Counted from the first letter of the stretch, positions 35,561 through 47,652 are shown. The stretch is DNA of 64,000 bases from Pseudorasbora parva (GCF_024679245.1 NC_090173.1:11852513-11916512), one strand, 5' to 3'. Notes: generated by a model not told the origin, from the letters alone. A program made the numbers and translations.

Positions 35561-35647
35561 GTCTATCCAATCGATGTCTTTCCTGGTTCGGTTGAAACAC
35601 GCCCCATAATCACAGTCCACTGGAGCAGCAGACTCATATTCTGACTA

Positions 35648-36244
35648 AAATTGAGTATAATCACATAACCACAAAAGAACCTCATAATGAGCCACATTAT
35701 AAATGAGTCAGGTATGTGACAAGAATATGGGGACAAAACAGGACTAAATACATGTATTTTTTTGTAGTTTCTTTAGAATATAAAGTCAACAATATAAAGT
35801 GAGAGCCAAAGGCACTAGTGTTAGTGTTAGGGCCTCAACCCTAACCCCAGAAAATTTCAGAGCATAAAAGACAAAGCAAAAATTAATAAATTGTACCGAA
35901 CATTCTGCTTCAGTTCTAAATGTCTCTCTCCTTTTTTTGCTGTATACATACTTTCCAGAATTGCATATATCTTTCTCGTGAGTTTTTCTCACTATAATCC
36001 CCTTTATATCGCTCTCTGGGGTTTTAAGTTAGCTTTCCATACATCAAAATATACAGATGGATTTTAGGAAGGGGGTCCCTCATAAAAGGTTCATCATGTT
36101 TGGGGGTCCTTGGCATCATAAAGTTTGAATAACCCTGCTTTATCGTTACAGATGTCTGTACTGAAACCAATATCTCTTTTTCCCTTTTCTCCAACCCATT
36201 TTCTCTTTCGTGAAATTATGTGAGACTATTACTTTTTGTTATGT
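35648..36244. other. Non-coding stretch, nothing recognised
   Basis: A short TAGTGTTAGTGTTAGGGC / CCCTAACCC patch is at 35817-35845. No gene. Confidence 0.55.
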
Positions 36245-36883
36245 TTAAAGGTGGGGTAAGTCTTATTTCAAAACCATTTTAGAAAAAGGACACGGGCCAA
36301 GTGGAATAACAAACTTGTAGCCAATCAGCAGGTAAGGTGCGTGTCCACTAATGATGGTGAGAAGAGCGCTCGCTCTCGCTCTGTGCACGTCATTATTCAA
36401 AACACACGAGTCACACATGACGGACATTAGCCGAGAACTAGCCTAATATAGGCTGCTTTTGCTCGAATATGCTCGTGTGTCATGTTCACTTGTTAGTTCA
36501 TTTGCGATCGTATTGTGGCTCACTTCAGCGATGATAAAGACCCGTTCATTTCCACACCGAATAATCAAGCATCTAAATCTCCTTACTGTGTGCTTCAAGC
36601 GTCAGCTCACAAAATGTGTCCAACAAGTAAAATTCTATTAGGGGTGAGCCCTAATAGTCGAAGATTCGATGCATCGATATGCAGGACCGGATTCGACCAC
36701 TGATCTCATGGTCGAATCTTCGCGGGTGTTATGAAACGAGAATCATACCATTTTGGCAATATGGGGGTGCTCAATATTAGTGTTATAAAGACGTGTCGCG
36801 GCGCTGAGCGATCGCCCCTGTAAGGGCACTGTTTGTTTCGGTGATTTGAAACAGTTACCAGAAAGCACTTACCCCACCTTTAA
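36245..36883. mobile_element. TTAA-flanked DNA element, 639 bp
   Basis: The left end is TTAAAGGTGGGGTAAGT and the right end is its exact complement over 17 bases, with TTAA at both extremities. Inside, a GGTGAGCCCTAATAGTCGAA block (36643 onward) may be a further fragment. No coding capacity. Confidence 0.85.
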
Positions 36884-37140
36884 CTTTTAACCTTAATATA
36901 ATGTTCACTCTTAACCGTAAACATAATTGCTGATATTGCACAGCATGTCTACACATGTTTTGTGTAGAACTATTTGAAATGATATACAGTACCTGTCAAA
37001 AGATATAATTGCTTTCTATTTTAATATACTTTAAAATATATATTTTTTTGCGAATAAAAGCTTTATTGATGTGACACTAGGCTACTTTACAGTAAACACT
37101 TCATAATCTGTCCAAAACAGGCTAAAGAAGTCTTAAGTCT

Positions 37141-37759
37141 ATGACATTATATGTTGCAGCAGGATTCATATTTAAACTGTCCTACAGTCTTACCGCTATT
37201 TGACTAGGTGACATAGTTTATAGAAATGCTCGTAAAGGGACTCTTGACCAATTAGATGTATTGTACCATACAGCTATTCGATTGATTACCAATGCCCCTT
37301 ACAGAACACGTCACTATGAGCTTTACTCCCTATTAAATTGGTCATCATTACACATCAGACGGGAAAGACATTGGTATGTTTTCACTTAGAAAGTCCTGTT
37401 AGGTTTATCACCAAAATATCTTAAAGAATTGCTTCAACCTCTTATTAGTACATATACAGCCAGATCATCACATCAAATTCTTTTAAATATCCCAAAAAAG
37501 AAAACCGCTTATGGTCGTTCAGCTTTTTGTTTTGCTGCTCCTAATGACTGGAGTTTGGTACAAAAGTCACTGAAACTGGAATCAGATTTTAATCTCAGCA
37601 AAAAACGATTAAGGAGTGTTTTTATTACACAATGTAAATGTTTAACTAAATGTTTTATATATATGTACTGTAAAATATGTTTGTTTGTCTTTCACGAGAT
37701 CTAATTCGCCTCCCAGGCTGCTTAAGTAACTTGCCTGGTTAAATAAAGGTTAAATAAAG
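37141..37759 (+). pseudogene. LINE reverse-transcriptase C-terminal fragment, 5'-truncated
   Basis: One frame runs from about 37141 to the TAA at 37702-37704 with two internal stops (TGA at 37201-37203 and TAG at 37387-37389). It reads LDQLDVLYHTAIRLITNAPY, LYSLLNWSSLHIRRERHWYV and the TAYGRSAFCFAAPNDWSLVQ stretch. This is the conserved C-terminal tail of a non-LTR retrotransposon polyprotein of the kind common in fish (L2/CR1-like or related; clade not certain). The 3' end is a tandem GGTTAAATAAA tail (about 37736-37759), as expected for target-primed insertion. The 5' truncation is typical. Confidence 0.8.
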
Positions 37760-37895
37760 TAATTTTGCGGTTAATATTCACAGAGGCTAACAGAATAATC
37801 TCACAATACTTGGCTGGATCCATTGCTCCTTGAAATTAAACAGATTTTTTTCCTGAAGATTCCAGGATTATTCCTTATCGTGCCCGTTAACGATG

Positions 37896-38553
37896 TTAAC
37901 TCTTTCCCCGCCAAACACGGAAATTTCTGTTATTTGTTAGACAACGCTTCCAGGCCAATAAAGGAATTTTCCGTGTTTCCGTGTTTTCACTGTCGGACGC
38001 TAGGGGGCGCTATTGCGCATCTTCTGAATGAGAGTACTGAATCTCCTGATCAAAACACACGCGAGTAAGATGCAGTGAAACGAACGATCGCATGTAATCA
38101 TATGCATATGAAAAATAACCTGATCATCATCAATAAACAGCATATGAATCAAAACTGCCTAATGTTACTGAATGAAATGTTGACCCAGGACGAGCTACAT
38201 GACTGTGCGAGTTGATGGACTCGATATCCTCCATCTGCGGTTGATCATCGCTCTGAATCTGATCTGGAAACAATCTTTCACAAAAATTTGATTATCTCAG
38301 CTTTTTGTTCAAAATTTTTATTTTTTATGAAACCTACCCATATTCAAGTGTTGATAAAGAAGGAATGCATGAAGCTAGAATAAAACGGGTTTTTTGTTTA
38401 AAAGAAGAGGGTCAGCTCTTTATTTTGATATATTGCATGCTCAGATATTCATTAAACAAAATATTCTATGGGCTATTCAATTTTTGTGAAAATTGTCAAA
38501 AACCCTGGCGGTGGCTGGCAACTTTTTTTAAACGCTGGCGGGGAAAGAGTTAA
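37896..38553. mobile_element. TTAA-flanked DNA element with CTCTTTCCCCGCC ends, 658 bp
   Basis: The left end is TTAACTCTTTCCCCGCCA and the right end is its exact 18-base complement. Subterminal GGCGGTGGCTGGCAAC lies near the right end, with TTAA at both extremities. Frames of about 80 codons inside have no recognisable domain. Confidence 0.88.
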
Positions 38554-39217
38554 ATACATGCACTTAACTCGATCTGCGTTTATTCGAGTTGATGTGGGCG
38601 GTCCCGCATTAGTAAATAATGAGACGCTTGCAAATGATTACATATCACAGATTACATAAACAAAATATTTTTATATTTTATTTACATTATTTAAAACTTG
38701 ACATTTCAATGTTTCTTTAGACACGTCTCATGTTTGAGTGACAAGTATTCAGTTACAGTTCATCTTGTGAAGAGTATCAGATTGGACTTCATTGAGAAAG
38801 AGGCAGCAGATCGTGCATCGTGTTTGTTTTCTTTATTTTGCAAAAAGTAAAACATTTTGTTGTAATTGTGGATATACACAAATACAAGTAGAAACTTAAC
38901 AGATTATAATGATGTATAACATTTGTCTGAATGGCCAAAACTGACTGAGTATTTTGAATCTCTTTCACACTGATAAGAAAGAAAAAAAAAACAAGGTGAA
39001 AAACTGTAAAATAAGTTGAAATGACTTAAACATCCAAGTATTTAAAGGCTAACAACTTTTGTTGAGAGTGTAATATGTAATAACATTTCTCACAAATTTC
39101 ACTTTTTTGCATATGTAAATATTAAGATAAAATATTCTTAAATATTCTTATTATTATAATAATAAATGATCTAAGAACAACATTCTCACAACATCTTTAT
39201 GATGTTAATTGTATCTA
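38554..39217. other. AT-rich stretch, nothing recognised
   Basis: No gene or element ends. It separates the TTAA element from MITE copy 3. Confidence 0.6.
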
Positions 39218-39580
39218 CACTGTAAACATTTTTTTGTTGGTTTAACTTAAAAAAGTAAGTAACCTGGTTGCCTTAAAATTTTGAGTTTATCAAAATTAAA
39301 AATTTGAGTTGATACAATGAAGGAAATTTGTTTAATAAATAGAAACTCAAAATATTATTGTATCTGAACCACATAAAAAATGTGATAAATCATGAAAATA
39401 GCACAATTTGGCTGCGTCATCACAAATAAAACACACACAGTTACCCAATATGCTTACAAAATCTTTTAATAAAGGTTGACGAATCTCAAAAAAATTTCAT
39501 TGTATTAACTCAAAATTTTAATTTCAGTGAACTCAAAATTTTAAGGCAACCAGGTCACTTTTTTTTTTTTTTTTACAGTG
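39218..39580 (+). mobile_element. CACTGTAAA hairpin MITE, copy 3 (best preserved)
   Basis: TA lies on both sides (39216-39217 and 39581-39582). The left arm AACCTGGTTGCCTTAAAATT is mirrored at the right as its complement (AATTTTAAGGCAACCAGG), giving inverted repeats of about 90 bp. Same orientation as copy 1. Non-coding. Confidence 0.9.
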
Positions 39581-40535
39581 TATCATTGCTAAATGTTTAT
39601 AGATTATGTTCAAAGAATGTTATATAGGGAGTAAAAATAATATTTTTATGAATATTATCATAAAACTGGACATTTCAATATTTTAGAAACACATGCACAC
39701 ATACATTTGAAAAATGCATTTTCTGGTGTTTTTCAAAATAAAGGTTCCAAATTTTTATTTTTCACTAGTAAACAATTTTTGGTTCGCCAAAGAACCTGAA
39801 CAGTTTTTAAACGGTTTCTTTTATGGAATAGAAAGATTCCATGGATGCTAAAGGTTCTATTATGGAACCATCAAGGCCAATAAGAATGTATGAAGACGAG
39901 CTTTAAAAGCAACATGACCTCATTGATGAAAAATAAGTTCATATTCAAGTGCATCCAATAATTCAAGTTTCATAACTTGATTTAGTAACACAATACACAG
40001 CTTTCAGGGTAAATGTATGAAAAGTTTGTTGGTGTGTAAGACACATAAGACTGGATAAAATGTTCTGAGTACAGATTGTGCAAAGACCAACATTTTGGGA
40101 AAAAGTCTCATGATGCCAGGTAAAGTATTCATCCAATCTTCAGTTCACACAGTGACCAAAATGTGAGATTTTCAACATACCAGGGTCATTTATTTGTACA
40201 GTATGACTTCTTACCCACAACCAAGCCCATAACACATTTGGATACATTTTTGACACAGCTGGACAGAGTTGCTATCAGAGTTAATCCAGCTCAATAGCTC
40301 AAAAGTGTACTTCAGCAGACACACACTTTCTCTATTAGCATTTATAAACGCTTTCAAGAAAGATTTTAACTCCATGTACCAAGCCAATAAATCAATCCTT
40401 ACAAATATGATTCAAACAGTATATGAAAACAAGCAAGACAAAAGGAACCAGGAATGAATCCCATTAAGTATTGTGAATTAATGATGATTCACGGATGATA
40501 AGCATGAAAACAAAATAGTTAAGAGTGTTTTTTTA
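39581..40535. other. Non-coding stretch with a GGTTC-type dispersed motif block
   Basis: 39740-39880 (AAAGAACCTGAACAGTTTTT, GGTTCTATTATGGAACC) resembles a short palindromic repeat common in cyprinids. No gene. Confidence 0.5.
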
Positions 40536-40731
40536 AGTTTTGAATGAAATTAAAACGTTGATTCTGCAAGGATGCATTCAATCGAATGCAGTAAAGACAT
40601 TCAGAATGTCACAAAAGTTTGTTTCAAATAAATGCTTTTCTTTTTAACTTTTAATTCATCAAATATTCCTGATTTTTTTAAATCACAGCTTCTCCAAAAA
40701 TATGGAGCAGCACAACTGTTTTCAACGACGG
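40536..40731 (+). repeat. Dispersed cyprinid repeat, second copy, left half
   Basis: Same landmarks as 1664-1995: CAAGGATGCATTCAATCGA, TTTCAAATAAATGCTTTTC and GCAGCACAACTGTTTTCAAC. It is interrupted at about 40731 and resumes at 41392. Confidence 0.75.
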
Positions 40732-41391
40732 GTGTGTTTACATGCACACCAGTAAGCTGATAACTCAAAAATATCAGCTTATTGAAATAATCAGTTTTCC
40801 CCGTTTACATGCAAATCAGTAAATTGACAACGCAAGTACACCGCGTTTACATGACTTTATTAATAAACCGGGTTATTTCCTTCTAACAATGTGCCGTATC
40901 TGACTCTGAGTTCTCCAAATGTTTCGTCAGTTGTGATGTTAATAAAGCGTGTCAGCGGGAGATTTACGGCTCATATTACCCCTCATGCAGTTATGCAGCG
41001 TTTAGACTGAACCTCTTCTGCTGCAGGAGATGAGAACACATCTTTACAATTTACTGGCTCTTAAAAGAGTCTGCGTTTGTGATATATGTCCTTATTTCAT
41101 GCGAAGCGCTCGCTCGCTCTGTCTGGATGTGTTTAAATCTGCTGTAAGTTTGTGTTTTTGTCCCCTATCACACATGCGCACTTCAATAAGCCGACAGAAA
41201 GCAGGTTAATGCGTTTACATGCAGAGCGAAATCAGGCTAAGAGGCAAAAAACGGCCTGTCCCGACCGGTTTATGCTTACGCCGTTTATGAGCTTACTCCG
41301 ATAACAGAAAACGGGTTACCGCGTTTACATGACCGTGATCATTGTCGGCTTATTAGGCATAATCGGCTTAAGAACGTGCATGTAAACACAC
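40732..41391. mobile_element. Non-autonomous DNA element with GTGTGTTTACATGCAC ends, 660 bp
   Basis: The exact 16-base inverted termini GTGTGTTTACATGCAC and GTGCATGTAAACACAC bracket the insert. The interior repeats the theme CGTTTACATG (40850, 41215 and 41325) and AATAAGCCG / CGGCTTA. The flanks CAACGAC and CAATGAT look like a decayed target duplication. It is inserted in the dispersed repeat. Confidence 0.78.
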
Positions 41392-41477
41392 TCAATGATA
41401 ATAATCGTAAATGTTTCTTGAGCATCAAATAGTCATATTAGAATGATTTCTAAAGCATCAGATGTCTTTTTGACCAT
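41392..41477 (+). repeat. Dispersed cyprinid repeat, second copy, right part
   Basis: GATAATAATCGTAAATGTTT, then GAGCATCAAATAGTCATATT and AGAATGATTTCTAAAGCATC continue the block interrupted at 40731. Confidence 0.7.
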
Positions 41478-41975
41478 AAATGTAAGTCCCACAAAACCTA
41501 AAATGTTGCTATCGTGTTTTTTGTACAGTAAAGTACTAGCATCCACAGCTGCCTTTTTACGTAAATTTGAGTCTCATAAAACCTAAAAAGTTGCTACAAT
41601 ATTTTTTACACAGTAAAGTACTAGCATTTACAGCTGCTGTTTTTTTTTACTGCAAATTTAAGTCCTGTAAAACTGAAAATGTTGCTTCCCTATTTTGTTA
41701 CTGTAAAGTATTAGCATCCACAGCTGCCTTTTTTTACCGTAAAGTTAAGTCCCATACAACTTAAATGATTCTACCGTATTTTTTTACGGTAAAGTACTGG
41801 CAACCCCAGCTGTTTATTTAAATATAAATAAAAATGAATAAATAAATAAAAAAATAAAAAAATATATATATATTTTAGCACAGCTCCCTAAGTTCCATAA
41901 AACCTAAAATGTTGCTACTTTTTTACGGTAAAGTACCATTTTTTTTCATAATGTCAGGTTTTTTACAGTAAAGAT
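41478..41975. repeat. Minisatellite of about 85-bp units (five copies)
   Basis: The unit is AAATTTAAGTCCCATAAAAC, then CTAAAATGTTGCT, a T-run with ACAGTAAAGTACTAGCAT, and CCACAGCTGCC. Copies start near 41478, 41564, 41654, 41740 and 41890, with progressive divergence and an AT insert (about 41815-41875) in the fourth. Confidence 0.88.
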
Positions 41976-43136
41976 TACAATATTCCATCTTCAAAAACAC
42001 TGGAGTTTTCAGTTACGACACAAGTCCTGAAAATTAAAGACAAAACATTTAAATCGCCCCCTGGTGGTTGGTCCCAGTATAGGTCATAAACCCGCCCTCT
42101 ACATGTATTCTAATGGTACATACCCAAGACAAACTAAACAATCAAGCTAGACTTCAATTTTTTTTTCTGCTAAAAACAATTTAATCATTTTAGGTAGTTT
42201 ATCTATCACATGGATATATTTTTGTGGATATATATCTTCTTTGGTCAATCATGTTTGACAGCTGTGATTGAAGTAGTCACTTTTCTACATTGGAAGAGAG
42301 TCTCTTTAAAGATCTGAGAAGCAGGGGATGTAATCCATTTGTTCCCCATTTAATCTCATTGCAGTATACGAGGAACAATTGAGATATTAAGATCTCATTT
42401 GTGATTTTTCTTTCCTATGAGACAACACAGGATTGACCCCAATAACCCCGTCTCTCTTTCTAACACACTTTAAATAGTAATATATACGGATACACTCTGT
42501 ACTGGAAACCCTTCCTGGTGGCCTGACGCCAGTGTCTTTATCACGAGGAAACCATTACAGGGCCATCTGAGGTCTCCGTTTATGCAATCGCTAGTACAGG
42601 TTAGTAGGAACAGCAACAAATACTTTACACGAACACCAGGTTTGTTTCCCCAAGGCCTCAGAAAGTTTACAGCACAAACATGCAACCACAGCGCGAAACT
42701 GTCACATCAGCAAAGAGAATAAAAAAAACAAAAAACAGCAACTGTTGGACAGGAAGTAAAACTACTTCAACTATGTGTGACCTCGCTGCGGTGGTTTATT
42801 CACAAACACACACACACACACACCGTGGTTAAAGTGTCAACTCTGTTTTCTCACTTTCGTGGATGTGTAACCAAGAGAGCTGAATACAAATCACATCAAA
42901 GCAGAGAAACATATTCATATATAAATACCCCCGAACAGAATCCGCATATTTTATTTCTGTGCATAAACTGGTCAGATTAGAAACAGATTGTGACTAAACC
43001 TCATAACTCCACTGGATCTGTTCAGAGCATCTATGCTTGTTTGCAATGCAATGGTAAACTGCTTCTCTGAATAAGTACAGCGTTTTATTTACTCCAGAAA
43101 GACTATATATGAAGAATAATGTTTTATATATTTAAG
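41976..43136. other. Non-coding stretch, nothing recognised
   Basis: Frames of up to 71 codons without motifs. The GATCTGAGAAGCAGG / CATTTAATCTCATTGC pair at 42313-42363 also occurs at 32965-33015. A short CA run is at 42806-42824. Confidence 0.55.
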
Positions 43137-43144
43137 GAGTAGAG

Positions 43145-44270
43145 TAGGGTTGCCACCCGTCCCGTGAAATACGGAATCGTCCTGTATTTTCAGGAAAAAT
43201 GACGCATCCTGTATCAAAGCAATACAGGACGCGATTTGTCCCGTATTTTACATAGGTCCACCCGCATTGTGTGAAGACACGTCCTATTCTGCCCCTAATT
43301 GGGTCGCTGCCGTCGTTGGCTTGTTTGATTGGTTTGTTTCAGGTTCACGGGCCGTGAATCACGGCCAATCAGAGTCAGAAGAGGAGGGGACCCCGCCTCG
43401 CCGGTTCTTTTCTATATGGACAGAATCCATTTGAAACGATGGCGGAGGCAGGTCCAAATACCCTATATCAAAATAATTTTTTGATTGATAACGTTAGATT
43501 TCATATGCTGCCTATTAAGAAATAATGTTAATAATGTAGGCTAGATTAATGATGTTATGGTATGATTTGTTTATTAAGGTTAAGTTGTACAGTCAGACAC
43601 AAGCATTACTTTAATAAGAGATAAGATATATATATATATTTAATACATATTTAATCAAAATAGGACCTTTTAGGAATACAATAAACAACTATTTGTTATG
43701 CTTAACAAATTTAAATAATTGCATCATCCAATATTATAGAATTAACAATAGACTATATAAAAACCGAATAATACATAAATATATTTACTTAACTTACCAA
43801 AAATAAAAATGTTGTTTAGTGTTTTATTAAAATAAGAAATGATTGTAGATATTATATCACTTACAGTTATTTAGGTGTGGTTTCACTGTTTGGATGGTGT
43901 TACTGCAAACAATGACAAATGTTTTAGTCAAAATCTTTGTTCACAACACTATAAAATTACTCGAGTTAATTAGTAATTTCTTATCCTACTCCCCTCTAGG
44001 TTACACCAGCTGAGTTTGTTTTTCATTGTCATAGCTGTGTATTATACTGAGTGCATCTGTTCACACTGATTTCAATAGCAGATATCCTATTATAATGTCC
44101 ATTGGTATCAAGCTTAATATATATACAAATTATGAAAACATGTTTTAAGTTATGATATACGACCACTGCACTGGCACACCATCGGGACTGTGGTCATCGT
44201 GGCCTCAAGGGGTGTGGCCACCGCTGCGGCAGGCGTCCCTTATTTTTCTGTATTGAAGGTGGCAACCCTA
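43145..44270. mobile_element. hAT-like transposon, 1126 bp, with perfect 8-bp target duplication
   Basis: The left end is TAGGGTTGCCACC and the right end, read inward, is TAGGGTTGCCACC. GAGTAGAG is duplicated exactly at 43137-43144 and 44271-44278. Subterminal CCCGTATTTT / AAAATACGGG-type motifs resemble those of the 10184 element. No transposase frame. Confidence 0.93.
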
Positions 44271-44286
44271 GAGTAGAGAAGAGTGT

Positions 44287-45354
44287 CTTAGGGCGTTTTC
44301 ACACCTGAAAGCCCGCACCAAGGTCCGAACCAAAGTTCGTGTTTTGATACATTGTTTCCGTTTGGTTAGTTTTGGTTTGCTTTACATTGCAGTTACGCAA
44401 GCGCGTAAAAGAAATGTACCTGACGCACTGGCGTCCTGTCGTCATCATCTATGTGGGCTGTGTCTGAACATTGATTGGTTTGAATGAATGAATGAACAGA
44501 CGCATATCGTTGCCAATGCTGTTAATATTTTGGCATTACTATCTGCAGCACCAACTATACTCGAGGCAAATACACCAAATGAACATCCTCGCTGTGCAAA
44601 CATTGTATCGCCGCGACAGAACAGGAGGAGAAGGCTACTTTTATAGCCAAACAATGTATTTTGTTTTATAGTTATGTTTAAATATTATAATGTTATTTTT
44701 AATTTTCTTCTAGGCTATATTGATTATGAAACGTGCACAGATGTGCAATTTAGACATCGGGTCAGAAATGATTTTGACCACTTCATTAAGTTTTGTTTTG
44801 TAGAGAAAGCTTTGTATAAATTGTATCATCATTTTAATAAATGTTTCATCATTTGCCTGAATTTAATAAATAAGCTTTAATAAATAATATAGACAAACCG
44901 TGACGGAGCGATCATTTGCTTTGCACAGTCTCATAAATAAACCGAAACTCAGCATATAGGCTACTCCTCACAGACATGATATATATATATAAAGCTCGAA
45001 AATAAATAGTCAAGTAACGCACACTGTTCACGCGAGCTGACTACACAAGCGATTCTGTTTAAAATGCTGCGATGCGATCTCCATCACTGCATGTGCTGTG
45101 AGTTTAATCTGTTTTTTCACTAATCGTACCACCAGAACTTCCTGTAAATGGTCTGAAAGTCCGAACTACACAGAAAATGCTTTCACACAAGAAACGAACC
45201 GAACCTTTGTTCAGTTTGATTCGGACCGAGACTAACTCTTTTCGTCGGACCAAATTTCGTCTGTTTGGTCCGAGGGAGGTTTCACACCTGTAATTTTGGT
45301 TCGTACTAAACTGAAAATCCGGACCAAACAGGGTAGGTGTGAAAGCACCCTAAG
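44287..45354. mobile_element. CTTAGGG-ended DNA element, copy 1 (1068 bp)
   Basis: The left end is CTTAGGGCGTTTTCACACCT and the right end, read inward, is CTTAGGGTGCTTTCACACCT. Subterminal GGTCCGAACCAAA / GGTCCGGA themes follow. It starts 8 bp after the hAT-like element's right duplication. A second copy in opposite orientation is at 55192-56269. The target duplication is not resolvable. The superfamily is uncertain; Harbinger-like is one possibility. Confidence 0.85.
44445..44654 (-). other. 69-codon frame shared with the other CTTAGGG element
   Basis: It reads MFGYKSSLLLLFCRGDTMFA and continues to an SFGVFASSIVGAAD stretch. The copy at 55879-56067 in the inverted element gives nearly the same first 55 residues. 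This could be a conserved remnant of an element protein, or simply the result of high nucleotide identity. I recognise no domain. Confidence 0.35.
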
Positions 45355-45544
45355 TCTAGCCTAATCTAGTCATAGCCAATACTGTCTTAAATAGCCCTTT
45401 GCCTTTAATAACATGAGAATTTGACCAATATTCGCTCGATAAAATTAGAATATTATAAATGACACATGCATGTGACTATATATAAAGCCACAATATCAAC
45501 TTTGACAACATGGGTGTTTATTAGGGGCGTTTGCTAAAAAATAA

Positions 45545-47125
45545 AAACAAATTCACTGCAACATGCTAGAAAATACCCAGAAATCCCTAGCAACAACCCC
45601 AACACCCTAGCAACCACAAAGTAACATGTTAACAGCTACTAAAACATCTTAACAAACACAAAGCAATTCCAGAGTTAAATGTAGTCAAGTAGTCAACCAA
45701 AAATATCCTAGTAATTGCATCGCAACATGCTAGAAGCCACTCAGAATTCCCTAGCAACAACCCCAAACACCCTAGCAACCACATAGTAACATGCTAACAG
45801 CTACTAAAAAATCTTAACAAACACCCTAGCAACCACATAGCAATTCCCGATTTCAATGTAGTCAAGTAGTCATGCAAAACACCCTAGTAAATGCACTGTA
45901 ACATGCTAGAAATCACTCAGAATTCCCTAGCAACAATCCCAAACACCATAGCAACCACATAGCAATTCCAAAGTAAAATGTCGTCAGGTAGTCATGCAAA
46001 TCATACTAGTAATATCCCTTAAACATGCTAGAAACCACCCATAATTAACCAGTAACAACCCCAAACACCCTAGCAACCACATTGTAACATGCTTACAGCT
46101 ACTAAAAAACACTTAACTACTATTTACTTGGGAATTGCTATGTGGTTGCTAAGTAGTAATGCAAAAATATCCTAGTAAATGCACTGCAACATGCTAAAAG
46201 CCACTCAGAATTCCCTAGCAACAACCCCAAACACCCTAGCAACCACACAGTAACATGGTAACAGCTACTAAAACATCTTAACAACCACATAGCAATTCCC
46301 AAGTCTAATGTAGTCAAGTAGTCATGCAAAAATACCCTAGTAAGTGCAACATGCAAGAAGCCACTCAGAATTCCCTTGCAACCACCCCAAACACCCTAGC
46401 AACCACATAGTAACATGCTAACAACTAATAAAAACAATCTAGCGACCATATAGCAACTCCCAAGTCGAATGTAGTCAAGTAGTCATGCAAAACATACTAG
46501 TAAGAGCAGTTAAACATGCTGGAAGCCACTCAGAATTCCCTAGCAACAACCCCAACACCCTAGCAACCACATAGTAACATATCAGCTACTAAAACACCCT
46601 AGCAACCACATAGCAATTCCAAAGTAAAATGTAATCAAGTAGTCATGCAAAAATATCCTAGTAATTGCACTGCAACATGCTAGAAGCCAGCAACCACCCC
46701 AAACACCCTAGCAACCATAGAGTAACATGATAACAGCTACTAAAAGATCTTAACAACCACATAGCAATTCCCAAGTTGAATGTAGTCAAGTAGTCATGCA
46801 AAACATACTAGTAACTGCACGTAACTGCACATAAACATGCTAGAAACATCCAGAACTCTCTAGCAACAACCCCAACACCCTAGCAACCACATAGTAACAT
46901 AGCAGCTACTAAAACACCCTATCAACCACATAGCAATTCCTAAGTAAAATGTATTTAAGCAGGTCATGCAAAAATATCCTAGTAAGTGCATTGCAACATG
47001 CTAGAAGCCACTCAGAATTCCCTAGCAACAACCCCAAACACCCTAGCAACCATACAGTAACATGCTAACAACGACTAAAACACCTTAGCAACCACATAGC
47101 ACCACCCTAGAGACCACCCACAGCA
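45545..47125. repeat. CTAGCAACCA-type minisatellite, about 185-bp composite units
   Basis: Composite units contain CATGCTAGAAGCCACTCAG, AATTCCCTAGCAACAACCCC, AACACCCTAGCAACCACATA, TAACATGCTAACAGCTACT and AATGTAGTCAAGTAGTCATG. They recur about nine times with internal deletions. CCCTAGCAACCACATAG is the sub-unit. From general knowledge, CTAGCAACCA arrays are widespread in zebrafish and its relatives. Confidence 0.93.
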
Positions 47126-47600
47126 TAATATAGGGGTTTCTGCACATTCGCCTCTAATATTTTCTTCCCTTCTTCATAATGTATATATGCACACGTTGAT
47201 AGAAATGCTATTTTTCATTTATTTTTTGTAACGATTTTAAGTTGTGCAGTTTAATAATGAATGCTCTTGTTTGGCCGCCTGGAGCTTTTTTCCTGCACGG
47301 ACTTCCTCCGACTGAGGAATGCAGCAAACAGCCAGAGAGGAAAGTACATTGGGCCATTATCGTAGGGAATGGAGCCATCAGGAGGGGAAGCGAGAGCGGC
47401 AGACGAGGGTATGAAACAGTAGCGCGCAGTGAGCTGCAAGGCCTGCTGGGAAACGCAATCTAAGGTCTGACAACCTTCAGCCCATGGAGCAGCGACTCCT
47501 ACTAATGAGCCATCAAGAGACGGGCTGGCATGAGACTGCAAAACACACACACATGCAATGACAAGGACTGGATGCATGCATCCCTGAGATCGCATTAAAG
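47126..47600. other. Unrecognised, GC-richer; overlapping open frames on both strands
   Basis: 47251-47595 (-) is open for 114 codons and 47242-47463 (+) for 73. The reverse frame begins MRSQGCMHPVLVIACVCVLQ, which could pass for a weak signal peptide, but the rest has no recognisable domain. I cannot support a gene. Confidence 0.35.
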
Positions 47601-47610
47601 ATTCTCTCTC

Positions 47611-47641
<31 letters not shown>

Positions 47642-47652
47642 GTCTGTCTCTC

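Larger units (their letters stand above)
33605..35647. mobile_element. Dispersed DNA element, host of two nested insertions
   Basis: The left part has CTAGCCTGGATGCCAGCCGA and GGGCGGGCTTTAGACGATGA. The right part is GTCTATCCAATCGATGTC onward through CGGTTGAAACACGCCCC. The same GGCGGGCTTTA...GATGACG and GCTCTGATTGGTT...GTCTATCCAAT landmarks recur in the 52.1-53.7 kb element. The right part is separated from CTCTGATTGGTTGTTG (34246-34262) by a complete hAT-like insertion. The limits are approximate. Confidence 0.6.

Noticed and set aside
35231..35620. 129-codon reverse frame
   Set aside because: It crosses the border and target duplication of the hAT-like insertion and has an Asn run from a low-complexity tract.
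45545..47125. CRISPR-like direct repeats with spacers
   Set aside because: Units are long, contiguous and contain nested sub-repeats without unique spacers. The context is a vertebrate genome, so this is a minisatellite.
47251..47595. 114-codon reverse frame with a possible N-terminal signal peptide
   Set aside because: No domain is recognised, the opposite strand is also open, and there is no splice or promoter evidence. Kept only as an unrecognised stretch.
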